The notes under the pieces: generated by a model
The model's database searches: none
Seen by the model: the letters and a program-made list of their open reading frames with translations, nothing else
What the model was told of the DNA's origin: nothing
Made by a program: the position numbers and the translations under genes
Shown: positions 9,868 to 19,600 of the stretch, in pieces
How the letters are laid out: each line of letters opens with the position of its first letter
How positions within the stretch are numbered: position 1 is the first letter of the stretch
Source: Arcticibacterium luteifluviistationis
Lineage (GTDB): Bacteria > Bacteroidota > Bacteroidia > Cytophagales > Spirosomataceae
DNA: 64,000 nt
Assembly: GCF_003258705.1 (NCBI RefSeq)
Contig: NZ_CP029480.1
Coordinates: 4,030,001 to 4,094,000 of the forward strand
Direction: 5' to 3'

Positions 9868-11751
9868 ATGAACTCTTTTAAATGGCTATTAACAACCTTC
9901 ATATTGTTAATAAACCTTCACGCATTTTCACAGACTTACAGTATAACATCTCAGCACTCTTTTGGTGGAGATGAAGATGATGCTGCAAACGATCTTATAA
10001 AAACATCTGATAATGGTATTATCATGGTGGGATCCACCCATTCAAAAAACAGTTTTGATGTAGGCGAGTCCAATGCAGCTAGAGGAAGTGGCGGTAGTGA
10101 CTTTTGGGTGGTGAAACTAGATAAGAATGGAAACATAGTTTGGTCTAAAACTTTTGGAGGAAGTAATGATGACGAAGCCACTAGTATCGCCAAAACTTCT
10201 AATGGAGAATATGTAATAGTAGGCTCAACGAAATCAACAGATGGTGATGCCAACTATAACGGAGACAATGGTGGAATATTAATGATTCGCTTAAAAGAGG
10301 ATGGCAGCCTAGTATCTACAAGGATTATCCCCGGAGGAAGGAGGTTTACACAAGACACTTATCATTACGCCAGCACCTTTTCAAAACCAGCCGTGGCAGT
10401 TTCAAGCGATGGATTTATTTACATTGGCGGCACACATGAAATCGGAAACTCACCGTATAAGGCAAAACAGTTTTACTTAACAAAGTTGACCCCTGTGGGT
10501 GATACACTTTGGCAAAAAATATTTGGTAGCGATTTTGACGAACAGCTTTCTAATATCGCAATAGCTTCTAATGGCGACGTACAGATGGTGGGTAGTACTA
10601 CCTCAAATGCCTCCCAAATAGCTGGTGCAGGAAATGGAAATCTAGATTTTTTAGCCATCAGAGTTGACAGCAATGGAAACCTACTTTGGCAAAGAGCTTG
10701 GGGTGGAAATAATATTGATGCAATTCACGGATTGGTTGAAAATCATCAAAAAACAGGCTTTGTTTTGGTAGGTGAAACAAGTTCTTCTCAAGGAACTATC
10801 AATTCTAACTTTGGAAATAAAGATGCGTTCCTATTTGAAATAGACGCCAATGGAAGCTTGAAATGGAAAACCGCCTATGGTGGAGAAAGTAATGACAATC
10901 TTTATAACATCGTTTATAGTGGAACTAGTAACTATTTGGCTTTTGGAACTAGTGACTCTAGACTTACGGGAGTAACATCAAAGGGCCCACTTACTGACAT
11001 ACTAACACTTACCGTTAGCTCTTCTGGTCAGATTATCAATGCAGGACAATATGGAGGAGAAGATTTAGACGTAGGCCGTGGGGGCATTGCATTAAGCAAC
11101 GAAACATGGGCTATTGCGGGCGTAAGTCGTAGCTCCTCTGAAGATGTAAGCAAAAATAATGGAGAAAACGACTTCTGGCTTTTAAAGCTCGGTGAACCTA
11201 CTCCTATAGAAATCACGAACTTCATAGGGTTTAAAAACCTTGACAATCAAGGAGAAATTTCATGGAGAACTAGTTACGAATCCTCCGCAAAATCTATTGT
11301 AATAGAAAAGAGTGCCGACAATATCTCTTTCATTCCACTTCAAACATTTTCAATTTCAGGAAACAGTACCAGCAGAAAAAACTACAGTTATTTGGATCCA
11401 CAGCTAAGAGTGGGATCTAACTACTATCGCCTAAAATATTATGGCACTAATGGCAAAACTTACATAGGACCTGGCTTGCTTATTGAGAATATACCACTGG
11501 CTTTAGCACCTGAAAAGATAGAAGTTAGCTTATACCCTAATCCATCACCAGAAAAGGCCGTAATCTCTGTATTTGACCCTGAAGCAACTATTGCTATTTT
11601 TAATGTCTCTGGTATTTTGCAAAAATCAGAAAGTTCTTACTCTAATGAGGATGGATGGCTATTAAACCTTCAGTCCTTAAACCCTGGTGCCTACATTGTT
11701 AAAGTACTTACCAAAAATCACAGCCTAACAAAGCGTTTTATAAAAAAATAA
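9868..11751 (+). CDS. Secreted T9SS cargo protein with propeller-like repeats
   Basis: About 627 residues from ATG 9868, chosen because it gives a clean signal peptide (MNSFKWLLTTFILL...AFSQ); an upstream ATG at 9829 would add 13 residues ahead of it and lies just past the icd terminator. The body holds about six repeats of the form [FYW]GG-x-x-x-D-[DE], then a hydrophobic strand ending VGST or similar, and in several repeats DFWVVKLDKNGNI-like strands, which suggests a beta-propeller. The last 75 residues, from about SLYPNPSPEKAVIS to KRFIKK, are a type A T9SS sorting domain, so the protein should cross the outer membrane through the type IX system and be attached or released. No catalytic motif is visible. 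Confidence 0.85.
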   Translation: MNSFKWLLTTFILLINLHAFSQTYSITSQHSFGGDEDDAANDLIKTSDNGIIMVGSTHSKNSFDVGESNAARGSGGSDFWVVKLDKNGNIVWSKTFGGSNDDEATSIAKTSNGEYVIVGSTKSTDGDANYNGDNGGILMIRLKEDGSLVSTRIIPGGRRFTQDTYHYASTFSKPAVAVSSDGFIYIGGTHEIGNSPYKAKQFYLTKLTPVGDTLWQKIFGSDFDEQLSNIAIASNGDVQMVGSTTSNASQIAGAGNGNLDFLAIRVDSNGNLLWQRAWGGNNIDAIHGLVENHQKTGFVLVGETSSSQGTINSNFGNKDAFLFEIDANGSLKWKTAYGGESNDNLYNIVYSGTSNYLAFGTSDSRLTGVTSKGPLTDILTLTVSSSGQIINAGQYGGEDLDVGRGGIALSNETWAIAGVSRSSSEDVSKNNGENDFWLLKLGEPTPIEITNFIGFKNLDNQGEISWRTSYESSAKSIVIEKSADNISFIPLQTFSISGNSTSRKNYSYLDPQLRVGSNYYRLKYYGTNGKTYIGPGLLIENIPLALAPEKIEVSLYPNPSPEKAVISVFDPEATIAIFNVSGILQKSESSYSNEDGWLLNLQSLNPGAYIVKVLTKNHSLTKRFIKK

Positions 11752-11794
11752 TCTCGCCTTTTTCTCATAAATTAGATGTTCAAAAGAACATTAT

Positions 11795-12784
11795 ATGAGT
11801 AAGACAATTAATTGGGGAATTATTGGAATAGGCAAAATAGCAGAGAAATTTGCATCAGATTTAGCCACCGTAGAAAATGCAAAATTGGTAGCAGTAGCTT
11901 CTCGCTCCATTGATAGGGCAAAGGAATTCGGCGGTCGACATGACTCAACCTTCGCTTATGGCTCCTATGAAGAAATATTCAATACACCAGATCTAGATGC
12001 TATCTACATAGCCACTCCTCATACCAGTCATGCAGAATGCACTAAACTCTGCCTAAATAAGGGCGTAGCTGTTCTCTGCGAAAAACCATTTGCTATGAAC
12101 GAGCAAGAGGTTAAAGAGATGATTCACCTAGCAGAAGAGAAACAAACCTTCTTAATGGAAGCTCTTTGGACTCGTTTTTTGCCTAGCACTAAAAAAGTAC
12201 TTGAAATTATAGATTCAAAAGCCCTAGGTGACATAAAACTACTACAAGCAGACTTTGGCTTTATTCCTCCTTTTTTCCCTGAAAGAAGAGTCTTAAACCC
12301 TGAATATGGCGGTGGAGCATTTTTGGATATAGGCATCTATCCTGCTTTTTTATCACTTCTAATTTTGGGTTATCCTTCTACCATTTTAGCGACTTCTACT
12401 AAAGGACCAACAGGCGTAGACGAAACCACAGCCTTTCTATATCAATATGGTAATAATAATATTGCCAAGTTAAGCTGCACTTTTGGTGCTGAAACAAACA
12501 CCGAAGCAACTATTTTCGGAACAGAAGGCCGCATAGTTATGAAAAAAAGGTTTCATGACACAAAGGAAATTGAATTGATTCCAAACGAAGGAGAGCCCCA
12601 AGTTTTCAATTTCCCGAGAGAGACTTTTGGGTACAATCATGAGATAGAAGAAGTAAATGATTGCCTAAGGAAAGGCAAAACATCCTCAGACTTATGGCCT
12701 CTCTCTCAAAGCTTAAAGCTGATACAGTTATTAGATAAAACCAGAGAAGAGGCTGGAATTGTTTATAAAACAGATAAGTCTTAA
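11795..12784 (+). CDS. Gfo/Idh/MocA family oxidoreductase (cytoplasmic)
   Basis: 329 residues, no signal peptide. The N-terminal Rossmann fold has the normal WGIIGIGKIAEKF glycine loop (residues 7-19), and the EKP motif is in LCEKPFAMN near residue 96-99. The C-terminal half is the usual mixed alpha/beta domain with GGGAFLDIGIYP, typical of the dihydrodiol dehydrogenase / xylose dehydrogenase branch. It probably oxidises a sugar or cyclitol with NAD(P); the substrate is unknown. It stands alone on the plus strand, and its stop codon directly abuts the stop of the convergent mannosyltransferase gene with no base between. Confidence 0.88.
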   Translation: MSKTINWGIIGIGKIAEKFASDLATVENAKLVAVASRSIDRAKEFGGRHDSTFAYGSYEEIFNTPDLDAIYIATPHTSHAECTKLCLNKGVAVLCEKPFAMNEQEVKEMIHLAEEKQTFLMEALWTRFLPSTKKVLEIIDSKALGDIKLLQADFGFIPPFFPERRVLNPEYGGGAFLDIGIYPAFLSLLILGYPSTILATSTKGPTGVDETTAFLYQYGNNNIAKLSCTFGAETNTEATIFGTEGRIVMKKRFHDTKEIELIPNEGEPQVFNFPRETFGYNHEIEEVNDCLRKGKTSSDLWPLSQSLKLIQLLDKTREEAGIVYKTDKS

Positions 12785-13519
12785 TTAACGCTCAAATTTC
12801 TTAAACCAGCTCCATATTTTCATTATTACCACACCAAAGATGGCTTCCTTGAAAATGCCTGACGACATTTTTGAGGTGCCTTTGGTTCGGTCCGTAAATA
12901 TTATAGGTACTTCATGTACTTTAAACTTGTAGAGATAGGCGTTAAATTTCATCTCTATTTGAAATGCATAGCCCACAAAAGTGATTTTATCCAAAGGAAT
13001 GGTTTCTAACACCTTTCTTGTATAGCATACAAAACCGCCCGTTGGGTCCATAAAAGGCATTCTTGTCAAAAAACGAACATAAACACCCGCGAAATAGGAC
13101 ATCAAAACTCTGCCAATAGGCCAGTTAACCACATTTACTCCAGATATATACCTAGAACCAATCGACATGTCATTCCCATCTTTTTTACAAGAGTCGTACA
13201 GCCGCACTAAGTCATCTGGATTATGTGAAAAATCGGCATCCATTTCAAAAACGAATTGATATCCCCTATTTAGTGCCCATTTGAAACCATGAATATAAGC
13301 TGTACCTAAGCCTAGTTTTCCTTTACGCTCTTCTAAGTGAAGTTGGTTCGGGTAAGTCAATTGAAGATTTTTTACAATATCACCAGTACCGTCTGGAGAG
13401 CCATCATCCACTATAAGCACATGAAAAGGTACAGAAAGACTAAAAACCTTAAGGATTATAGCCTCAATATTCTCTTTCTCATTATAAGTGGGTATGATAA
13501 CTAAATTCTCTTCTGTCAT
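12785..13519 (-). CDS. Polyprenol monophosphomannose synthase-like glycosyltransferase (GT2)
   Basis: 244 residues. A GT2 fold with the early IIPTYNEKENI motif, the nucleotide-binding VDDGSPDGT, the DxD-type MDADFSHNP, and GSRYISG, all as in dolichol/polyprenol-phosphate mannose synthases. It should transfer mannose from GDP-mannose to polyprenyl phosphate on the inner face of the membrane, supplying a lipid-linked sugar donor. No C-terminal transmembrane pair is present, as is common for the short form. It is 3 bases downstream of a DUF4296 lipoprotein gene, a pairing I recall from many Bacteroidota genomes. The sugar specificity is inferred. Confidence 0.87.
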   Translation of the reverse strand: MTEENLVIIPTYNEKENIEAIILKVFSLSVPFHVLIVDDGSPDGTGDIVKNLQLTYPNQLHLEERKGKLGLGTAYIHGFKWALNRGYQFVFEMDADFSHNPDDLVRLYDSCKKDGNDMSIGSRYISGVNVVNWPIGRVLMSYFAGVYVRFLTRMPFMDPTGGFVCYTRKVLETIPLDKITFVGYAFQIEMKFNAYLYKFKVHEVPIIFTDRTKGTSKMSSGIFKEAIFGVVIMKIWSWFKKFER

Positions 13520-13522
13520 TTC

Positions 13523-13897
13523 TTATTCTCTCGTAATTGGCTCAGCCGTTTCTATCTCTTTTGCCTCATTTTCCATGGCATCTAGTTTGTCTTCTACTCT
13601 TTCATAAATCTGAGTAAAGAGCTTTGGATATTTGGCATAATACTCATAACTCTCATTGTACTGTGCAGAATCTACCCCGAATTCCATCCAAAGCTTATTC
13701 TCAAGATACTGAAAAGCAACCCTGGCAGAGTCATAACTGTTTAAATTCATCCTCCCCACCTGTGCTTCCAAGATATGCGTTTGGGTAACCAAGTCAACCA
13801 TAACATCTTCTGAAATCAGATTTTCTGGAGCGTCTTCATTACCACAACTCGTGAAAAATAATGCCAAAACTAGTACCTTGATAATTTTCAAACTCAC
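13523..13897 (-). CDS. DUF4296 family lipoprotein
   Basis: 124 residues with an N-terminal hydrophobic segment and a lipobox (LFFTSCGNED, lipidated Cys at about 18), so it is probably an envelope lipoprotein. The body is helical and charged, with the family pattern of an early ISEDVMVDLVTQTHILEAQV segment and a later FDSAQYNESYEYYAKYP-like motif. This matches DUF4296, a family of unknown function often next to polyprenol-phosphate mannose synthase, as here (3-base gap, same strand). Its function is not known; a role in envelope glycan or lipid metabolism is a guess from neighbours. Confidence 0.75.
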   Translation of the reverse strand: MSLKIIKVLVLALFFTSCGNEDAPENLISEDVMVDLVTQTHILEAQVGRMNLNSYDSARVAFQYLENKLWMEFGVDSAQYNESYEYYAKYPKLFTQIYERVEDKLDAMENEAKEIETAEPITRE

Positions 13898-13994
13898 CTT
13901 AATTATAACTAATTAATAACCAATATATTAAAGACCCCAAAGAATTTAAGACTTAAGCACTCTTATCTTAAAAGCAAATTTCAGATAAACCCAC

Positions 13995-14002
13995 TAACTT
14001 TG
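13995..14002 (+). promoter_or_regulatory. Putative -7 promoter element for the DUF58 operon
   Basis: TAACTTTG matches TAnnTTTG exactly. It lies 18 bases before a short upstream ORF and 68 bases before the GTG of the DUF58 gene, in the divergent gap after the DUF4296 gene. No good -33 box is seen. Confidence 0.4.
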
Positions 14003-14019
14003 CTCAACAAAAGTAATCA

Positions 14020-14073
14020 ATGCCTGCATTCTTAATAATAAAGCAGATTATAAAAAAGCTTAATACCCCGTGA
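14020..14073 (+). CDS. Possible 17-codon leader ORF coupled to the DUF58 gene
   Basis: ATG at 14020 opens a 17-residue frame (MPAFLIIKQIIKKLNTP) that stops at TGA 14071-14073. This stop overlaps the GTG start of the DUF58 gene at 14070-14072 in a GTGA arrangement typical of translational coupling. It begins shortly after a -7 promoter motif. The peptide has no recognisable homologue and such a short frame can arise by chance; the exact stop/start overlap is the only support. Confidence 0.3.
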   Translation: MPAFLIIKQIIKKLNTP

Positions 14074-14930
14074 AAAAGATATTTTCCAGACTGGACAAAT
14101 ATGAAATTAGAATTAGAAAAGCCGTCAACTCTCAAATGCACGGTAACTTTAGCTCTATCTTTAAGGGGACCGGTTTGGAGTTTGCCGACTTAAGAACATA
14201 TCAATACGGAGATGATGTAAGAACAATAGACTGGATTACCACAGCAAAAGGACATGGGGCCTATGTCAAAATTTTCAAAGAAGAAAAAGAACAAACCGTA
14301 TTTTTCTTGCTTGACATGAGTGCTTCACAGCAAGTTGGAGAACAGGGAAGAGCAAAAATTGACAGGGCAAAAGAAATTTGTGGGGTCATGGCATTATCTG
14401 CCATCAAAGAATCTAGCCATGTCGGCTTATACTGTTTCTCAGACCAAAAAGAACTTTATTTAAAGCCAAATAACGGTATGAAGCACGCCTATAGCTTCAT
14501 ACTAAAACTATTTCAAACTGTTCCAAAGTCATTTAAAACCGATATTACTGAAGCTATACGATTCACTTTAAATATTCTGAAAAGGAAAAGCGTTATTATC
14601 ATGATTTCTGACTTTCAGGATGAAGGCTACCAAGACAACCTTAAGGCTCTTGCTAAAAAACACGATTTGGTAGTTTTACATTTATATGACGACAGAGAGA
14701 TTAACCTACCAGAATTAGGGCTGATACCTATCCAAGACACGGAAAATAACACCTTGAGTTGGGTTAACACCTCCTCTAAGAGATTTCAAAAAGGAATGAA
14801 GCAATCGTTTAATGATAGTAAAAACAGCTTAGAAAAACTCTGCAGACAATACAATGCTTCTTATCTCTCCATATCGTCTACAGAAGATTTTATCCCAAGA
14901 CTCGTTGAATTATTCAGAGTAAGGAAATGA
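14070..14930 (+). CDS. DUF58 domain protein (Bat-type, VWA-like)
   Basis: 286 residues from GTG 14070. The N-terminal half has the signature of DUF58 proteins of the MoxR/Bat operons: FKGTGLEFADLRTYQYGDDVRTIDW at about 31-55. The C-terminal half is von Willebrand A-like, with the metal-site start FLLDMSASQ at about 77-85. In Bacteroidota such proteins work with a MoxR AAA ATPase and BatA-E proteins in envelope stress or complex assembly. No moxR gene is present upstream here; the gene upstream is divergent. It overlaps the next gene by four bases (ATGA), so the two are translated together. The exact role is unknown. Confidence 0.85.
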   Translation: MKKIFSRLDKYEIRIRKAVNSQMHGNFSSIFKGTGLEFADLRTYQYGDDVRTIDWITTAKGHGAYVKIFKEEKEQTVFFLLDMSASQQVGEQGRAKIDRAKEICGVMALSAIKESSHVGLYCFSDQKELYLKPNNGMKHAYSFILKLFQTVPKSFKTDITEAIRFTLNILKRKSVIIMISDFQDEGYQDNLKALAKKHDLVVLHLYDDREINLPELGLIPIQDTENNTLSWVNTSSKRFQKGMKQSFNDSKNSLEKLCRQYNASYLSISSTEDFIPRLVELFRVRK

Positions 14931-15841
14931 AAATATCGTTTTCTAAATATCTCTTTTCCATTTGGGGGATTTGGGCTTTGATAAGTGCATTTCCCTTGAA
15001 TGCCTATGGCCAAAATCCACATTTAAGTTTCATTACAAAAAAAGCCAATGTTGGTGAAAACATTCAAGTGGCTTTGGTTTACAAGCATAACGCAGAAAGT
15101 GACGTGTTTTTCCCAAACAAAACCTCCTACTTCTCTCCTTTTGAGTTAAAAGGCTTTGTTTTCTTTCCCACTCACACCAAAGACTCTATAAGTGTAGATA
15201 GCGTAATTTACACGCTTAGGACTTTTGATGTTGATAAGATCCAAACCTTTAAGCTCCCTGTATGGGTCCTTGAAGACGGCGATAGTACTACCTTCTGGTC
15301 AAATACAGACAGCTTATTTCTTTCGGAGTTAGTTCCAGACAGCTCTTTGAGAAATAGAGCTGTTGTTTCTTCGGTAGATTTCATAAAGAAGAAAGACAAC
15401 ACCATGCTTTCTATAGGCTTACTTGTTTTCTTTGGAGTGCTTCTGCTTCTTGGACTTATGGCCCTGATTTTTCAAAACAAAATCAAAAAGCAAGTTTTAT
15501 TATACCGATTTCAAGAAAAACAAAAAGTCTACAACAAACGATTTTTAATTCTGATGAAATCAGAGTTAGACCCGAGTACGCTAGAAGAGTTTTTGGGCCT
15601 TTGGCGAAACCAGATGAAATGGATGGAAAAAAAACCATTTGATTCTCTATCCTCCGTAGAGATTGAAAAGATATCTGGACAAAAAATAGGCTTGGCTATT
15701 AGAGAAATAGAAACAAGTCTTTTTGGAGGTCAAAACTCTGACAGAATCCCATTAGCTTTGCAAATTCTTTATTCATACAGTAAAGAACGCTTTAGAGAAA
15801 GAAGGCTGGCTTATAAAAATCAGCTTAAAAAAATATATTAA
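14927..15841 (+). CDS. BatD-like membrane protein (unnamed family)
   Basis: 304 residues. A signal peptide or first membrane segment covers about 1-28 (ending NAYGQ), followed by a beta-rich periplasmic region of about 130 residues (GENIQVALVYKHNAESDVFFP), a single transmembrane helix at about 159-182 and a cytoplasmic helical, basic tail of 120 residues. This layout, and its 4-base overlap with the DUF58 gene, resemble the BatD or DUF4381-type partner of DUF58 proteins, but I do not recognise a strong sequence match. The gene is followed within 7 bases by a hexapeptide acyltransferase. Confidence 0.6.
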   Translation: MKISFSKYLFSIWGIWALISAFPLNAYGQNPHLSFITKKANVGENIQVALVYKHNAESDVFFPNKTSYFSPFELKGFVFFPTHTKDSISVDSVIYTLRTFDVDKIQTFKLPVWVLEDGDSTTFWSNTDSLFLSELVPDSSLRNRAVVSSVDFIKKKDNTMLSIGLLVFFGVLLLLGLMALIFQNKIKKQVLLYRFQEKQKVYNKRFLILMKSELDPSTLEEFLGLWRNQMKWMEKKPFDSLSSVEIEKISGQKIGLAIREIETSLFGGQNSDRIPLALQILYSYSKERFRERRLAYKNQLKKIY

Positions 15842-15848
15842 AATCAAC

Positions 15849-16484
15849 ATGGACAATCCCGTTATAATTTTTGGTGCTGGCACCTTAGGCAAAATAGCTC
15901 TCGATATATTTAATGAAAACAATGTGCTCATTTACGGCATTTTGGATGATAAAGTAGAGCTTCACAATACCGAAATAGGAACGGTCATGATTATGGGTGC
16001 TACGGACGATGCCGGAATCCTAAAAATTATTGGCAAAAAAACAGAGGCTTTTGTAGCTGTTAAAAACCAAGCCGACAGAAAAAGCCTTGCGGAAATGCTA
16101 AACACAAAACGCAAGACTATGCCAATTAACGCTATTCATAAATCAGCAGTGGTGTCTGAAGAAGCGGTTATAGGTCATGGTAATTTAATAGCCGCAAACA
16201 CAGTAGTTGGACCTTTTGCAAAAATTGGCAACTTAAACATCTTAGGTACTTCTGTAGTTCTAGATGCCGAAGCTGAAATCGGAAACTATGTAGAGATAGG
16301 AAGTGGTTCTGTTATTAGCAGTGAAGCAAAGATTGAGGAAGGTGCCTTTTTGGGAAGCAATGTTACCGTAGTTTCAGGAATAACTATTGGTAAAAATGCA
16401 CGTGTGGGAGCAGGCTCTGTGGTAATAGAAAATGTAGCTGAAAACGCCACGTTTTTTGGTAACCCGGCCAAAGCTATCGGATAG
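15849..16484 (+). CDS. NeuD-like sugar O-acyltransferase (left-handed beta-helix)
   Basis: 211 residues. The N-terminal part is a small Rossmann-like domain (VIIFGAGTLGKIALDI at about 4-19) and the C-terminal half consists of hexapeptide repeats ([LIV]-G-x4) forming a left-handed beta-helix, ending with FFGNPAKAIG. This is the layout of NeuD/PglD acetyltransferases, which acetylate an amino sugar or sialic acid-like residue using acetyl-CoA. No nucleotide-sugar synthesis genes lie next to it. It is 7 bases after the BatD-like gene and probably in the same transcript, an unexpected companion. Confidence 0.8.
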   Translation: MDNPVIIFGAGTLGKIALDIFNENNVLIYGILDDKVELHNTEIGTVMIMGATDDAGILKIIGKKTEAFVAVKNQADRKSLAEMLNTKRKTMPINAIHKSAVVSEEAVIGHGNLIAANTVVGPFAKIGNLNILGTSVVLDAEAEIGNYVEIGSGSVISSEAKIEEGAFLGSNVTVVSGITIGKNARVGAGSVVIENVAENATFFGNPAKAIG

Positions 16485-16558
16485 ATTAAAAGAATCTATT
16501 ACCAAAATTGAATTATTTCAAGATATGATTGAGATTCTGGTCTCAAAAATTGATTGGT

Positions 16559-16589
16559 TTTGTCTCTACCACTAAATTCGTTAGTTTTT
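16559..16589 (+). promoter_or_regulatory. Probable promoter of pyc
   Basis: TTTG at 16559-16562, a 19-base spacer, then TAGTTTTT at 16582-16589, matching TTTG-N19-TAnnTTTG except for the last base. It lies 58 bases before the pyruvate carboxylase ATG. Confidence 0.45.
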
Positions 16590-16647
16590 AGCGTATATAT
16601 TGCTTATATTCTTTATAAAGATACTGAATTTACCCCCATCCTGTTAG

Positions 16648-19600
16648 ATGAAAGATTACGTAAAACCGATAAAAAGATTACTTATAGCTAACCGTGGAGA
16701 GATTGCCATCAGAATAATGCGAGCAGCATCTGAGTTGGGAATCACCACAGTGGCCTTATATACTTTTGAAGATAGATACTCTCTGCACAGATATAAAGCA
16801 GATGAGGCTTATCAAATAGGCTCCAATGATGAAGCCCTTCAACCTTATTTAGATATTGAAGGCATTATTCAATTAGCCAAAGACAAAAAGATTGACGGAG
16901 TTCATCCGGGATACGGCCTACTTTCTGAAAACGTAACGCTAGTAAGAAGGTGTCAAGCCGAAGGAATCATTTTTGTAGGCCCTGAGCCAGAAGCTATGGA
17001 TGCTTTAGGTGACAAGGTTGCCGCAAAAAACATGGCAATGAAAGCTGGCGTACCTTTAATTCCAGATTTTCGAGAGCATATTCCAAACGCAGAATTTGCC
17101 CTTGAAAGAGCCAAAGAAATAGGTTTCCCTATGATGGTGAAAGCTGTAGCTGGTGGTGGCGGTAGAGGTATGCGTGTGGTGCATAGTGAAGCAGACTTCT
17201 CAAAAGCATATGCTGAAGCAAAAAACGAAGCTAAGACGTCCTTTGGGAATGACGTAGTCTTTCTAGAAAAATTCGTTATAGAGCCTAAACACTTAGAAGT
17301 TCAGCTTTTAGGTGATAAACATGGTAACCTAATTCACCTTTATGAAAGAGACTGCTCTGTACAGCGTAGGTTTCAAAAAGTAGTAGAGATAGCTCCATCT
17401 ATAGGACTGAAACAAGAAACCAGACAAAAACTTTACGACTATGCCATTAAAATGGGTAAGGCTGTAAATTATTCTAATGCTGGTACTGTAGAGTTTTTAG
17501 TTGACAAAGAAGAAAACGTGTACTTCATTGAGGTTAATCCTCGTATTCAGGTAGAGCACACTATTACAGAAGAAATTACTGGTGTTGATATAGTTAGAAC
17601 TCAGCTTTTGATAGCCATGGGTCATAAATTATCTGACAACGGCATCTACATTCATAATCAAGACGAGGTACCTTTAAAAGGTTACGCTATACAGTGTAGA
17701 ATTACTACAGAAGACCCAGCGAATGGTTTCAAACCAGATTTTGGAACTATCATTGCCTACAGAAATGCTGCTGGTTTTGGTATCAGATTAGACGAAGGAA
17801 GTGCTTATCCAGGCATGAAGATATCGCCATACTTTGACTCCATGATTGTGAAAGTAACCGCCAGAGGCCGTACCCTGAAAGGTGCTGCTCAGCGATTATC
17901 AAGAGCTTTAGTTGAGTTTAGAATTAGAGGTGTAAAGACTAACATTCCTTTCTTAAGTAATGTTATTAACGATAAGGAGTTTCAAAAAGGGAAAGCTAGG
18001 GTTTCGTTTATTGAGAACCGACCTGATCTTTTAGTTCTTCGTAAGCCAAAAGACCGCTCTACAAGAGCTATGAAACTTTTAGCTGATGTGATTGTCAATG
18101 GTAACCCAACACTAGGTAGGGTTCAAAAAGTTGATTTTGAACTTCCTAAGGTCCCTATCATTCAGCCTTATAGTTCCTACCCAGATGGTAACAAGCAAAG
18201 ACTTGATAGCATGGGTGCTGACAAATTTGCTCAATGGGTAAAAGACCAAAAATCAATTCTCTATACAGATACTACTTTTAGAGACGGTCACCAATCACTA
18301 CTTGCCACTAGAGTAAGAACTACAGACATGTTGCAAGTGGCTGAAGGGTTTGCTAAAAACTTCCCTCAGCTCTTCTCTATGGAAGTATGGGGTGGAGCCA
18401 CTTTTGATGTAGCTATGCGTTTTCTTTACGAGAGCCCATGGAGACGTCTTCAAGATTTTAGAGAGGCCATGCCAAACATGCTTCTTCAAATGCTTCTTAG
18501 AGGTTCAAATGCGGTAGGTTACACGGCCTATCCTGACAACCTTGTAGAGAGCTTTATTGAAAAGTCTGCCGAAAACGGAATTGATGTTTTCAGAATCTTT
18601 GATTCGCTTAACTGGATTGAATCCATGAAGTTAAGCATCCGAACAGTTAGAGAGCGTACCAACTCTTTGGCAGAAGCCGCTATTTGCTATACAGGCGAAA
18701 TGCTTGACCCAAATCAGACAAAATATACTTTACAGTATTATTTAGATATGGCTCGTCAGTTAGAAGACGAGGGTGCTCACATCATTGCCATTAAAGACAT
18801 GGCAGGATTACTTAAGCCTTACACTGCTGAGGTTTTGGTAAGAGAAATGAAAAAGGCAATAGACCTTCCTATTCATTTGCATACGCATGATACATCTTCC
18901 ATTCAGGCTGCTACCTACCTAAAAGCTACAGAATCTGGTGTTGATGTTATTGACTGTGCATTAGGTGGTTTATCTGGCTTGACCTCTCAGCCTAACTTTA
19001 ACTCGGTGGTAGCTATGCTACAAGGAACCGAGAGGGAATGCGAAATGGATCTTCATAAATTAAATCAGTATTCTAATTACTGGGAAGATGTGAGAACCAT
19101 GTATGCACCTTTTGAGTCTGGACTTAAGTCTGGAAGTGCCGAAGTATATGATCATCAAATGCCTGGCGGTCAATATTCAAACTTAAAGTCTCAATCTATT
19201 TCTTTAGGACTTGGAGACAAGTTTGACTTACTAAAAGAAAATTACGCTATTGTCAATAACCTTCTTGGTGACATTGTCAAAGTAACACCTTCTTCTAAAG
19301 TTGTGGGTGATATGGCTCTGTTTATGACATCAAACAGCATTGACGCCGATGACATTTTCAAGAAAGGAGATACGCTTTCCTTCCCTGAGTCTGTTAAAGG
19401 ATTCTTTAGAGGAGACCTAGGTCAACCTCCGGGAGGATTCCCTACAGAGCTTCAGAAAATTATCTTAAAAGATGTGAAACCTTATACAGAAAGGCCAAAT
19501 GCTCATATGGAGCCTATTGACCTGGAAAAGGAATTTGCCCAGTTCCAAATTGACTTCCCTAGCTCTGATGGTTACTTGGATTTCTTGGCTTATAAACTTT

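Noticed and set aside
13898-14069. DUF58 gene starting further upstream
   Set aside because: The upstream frame is closed and family alignment by memory fits the GTG start at 14070.
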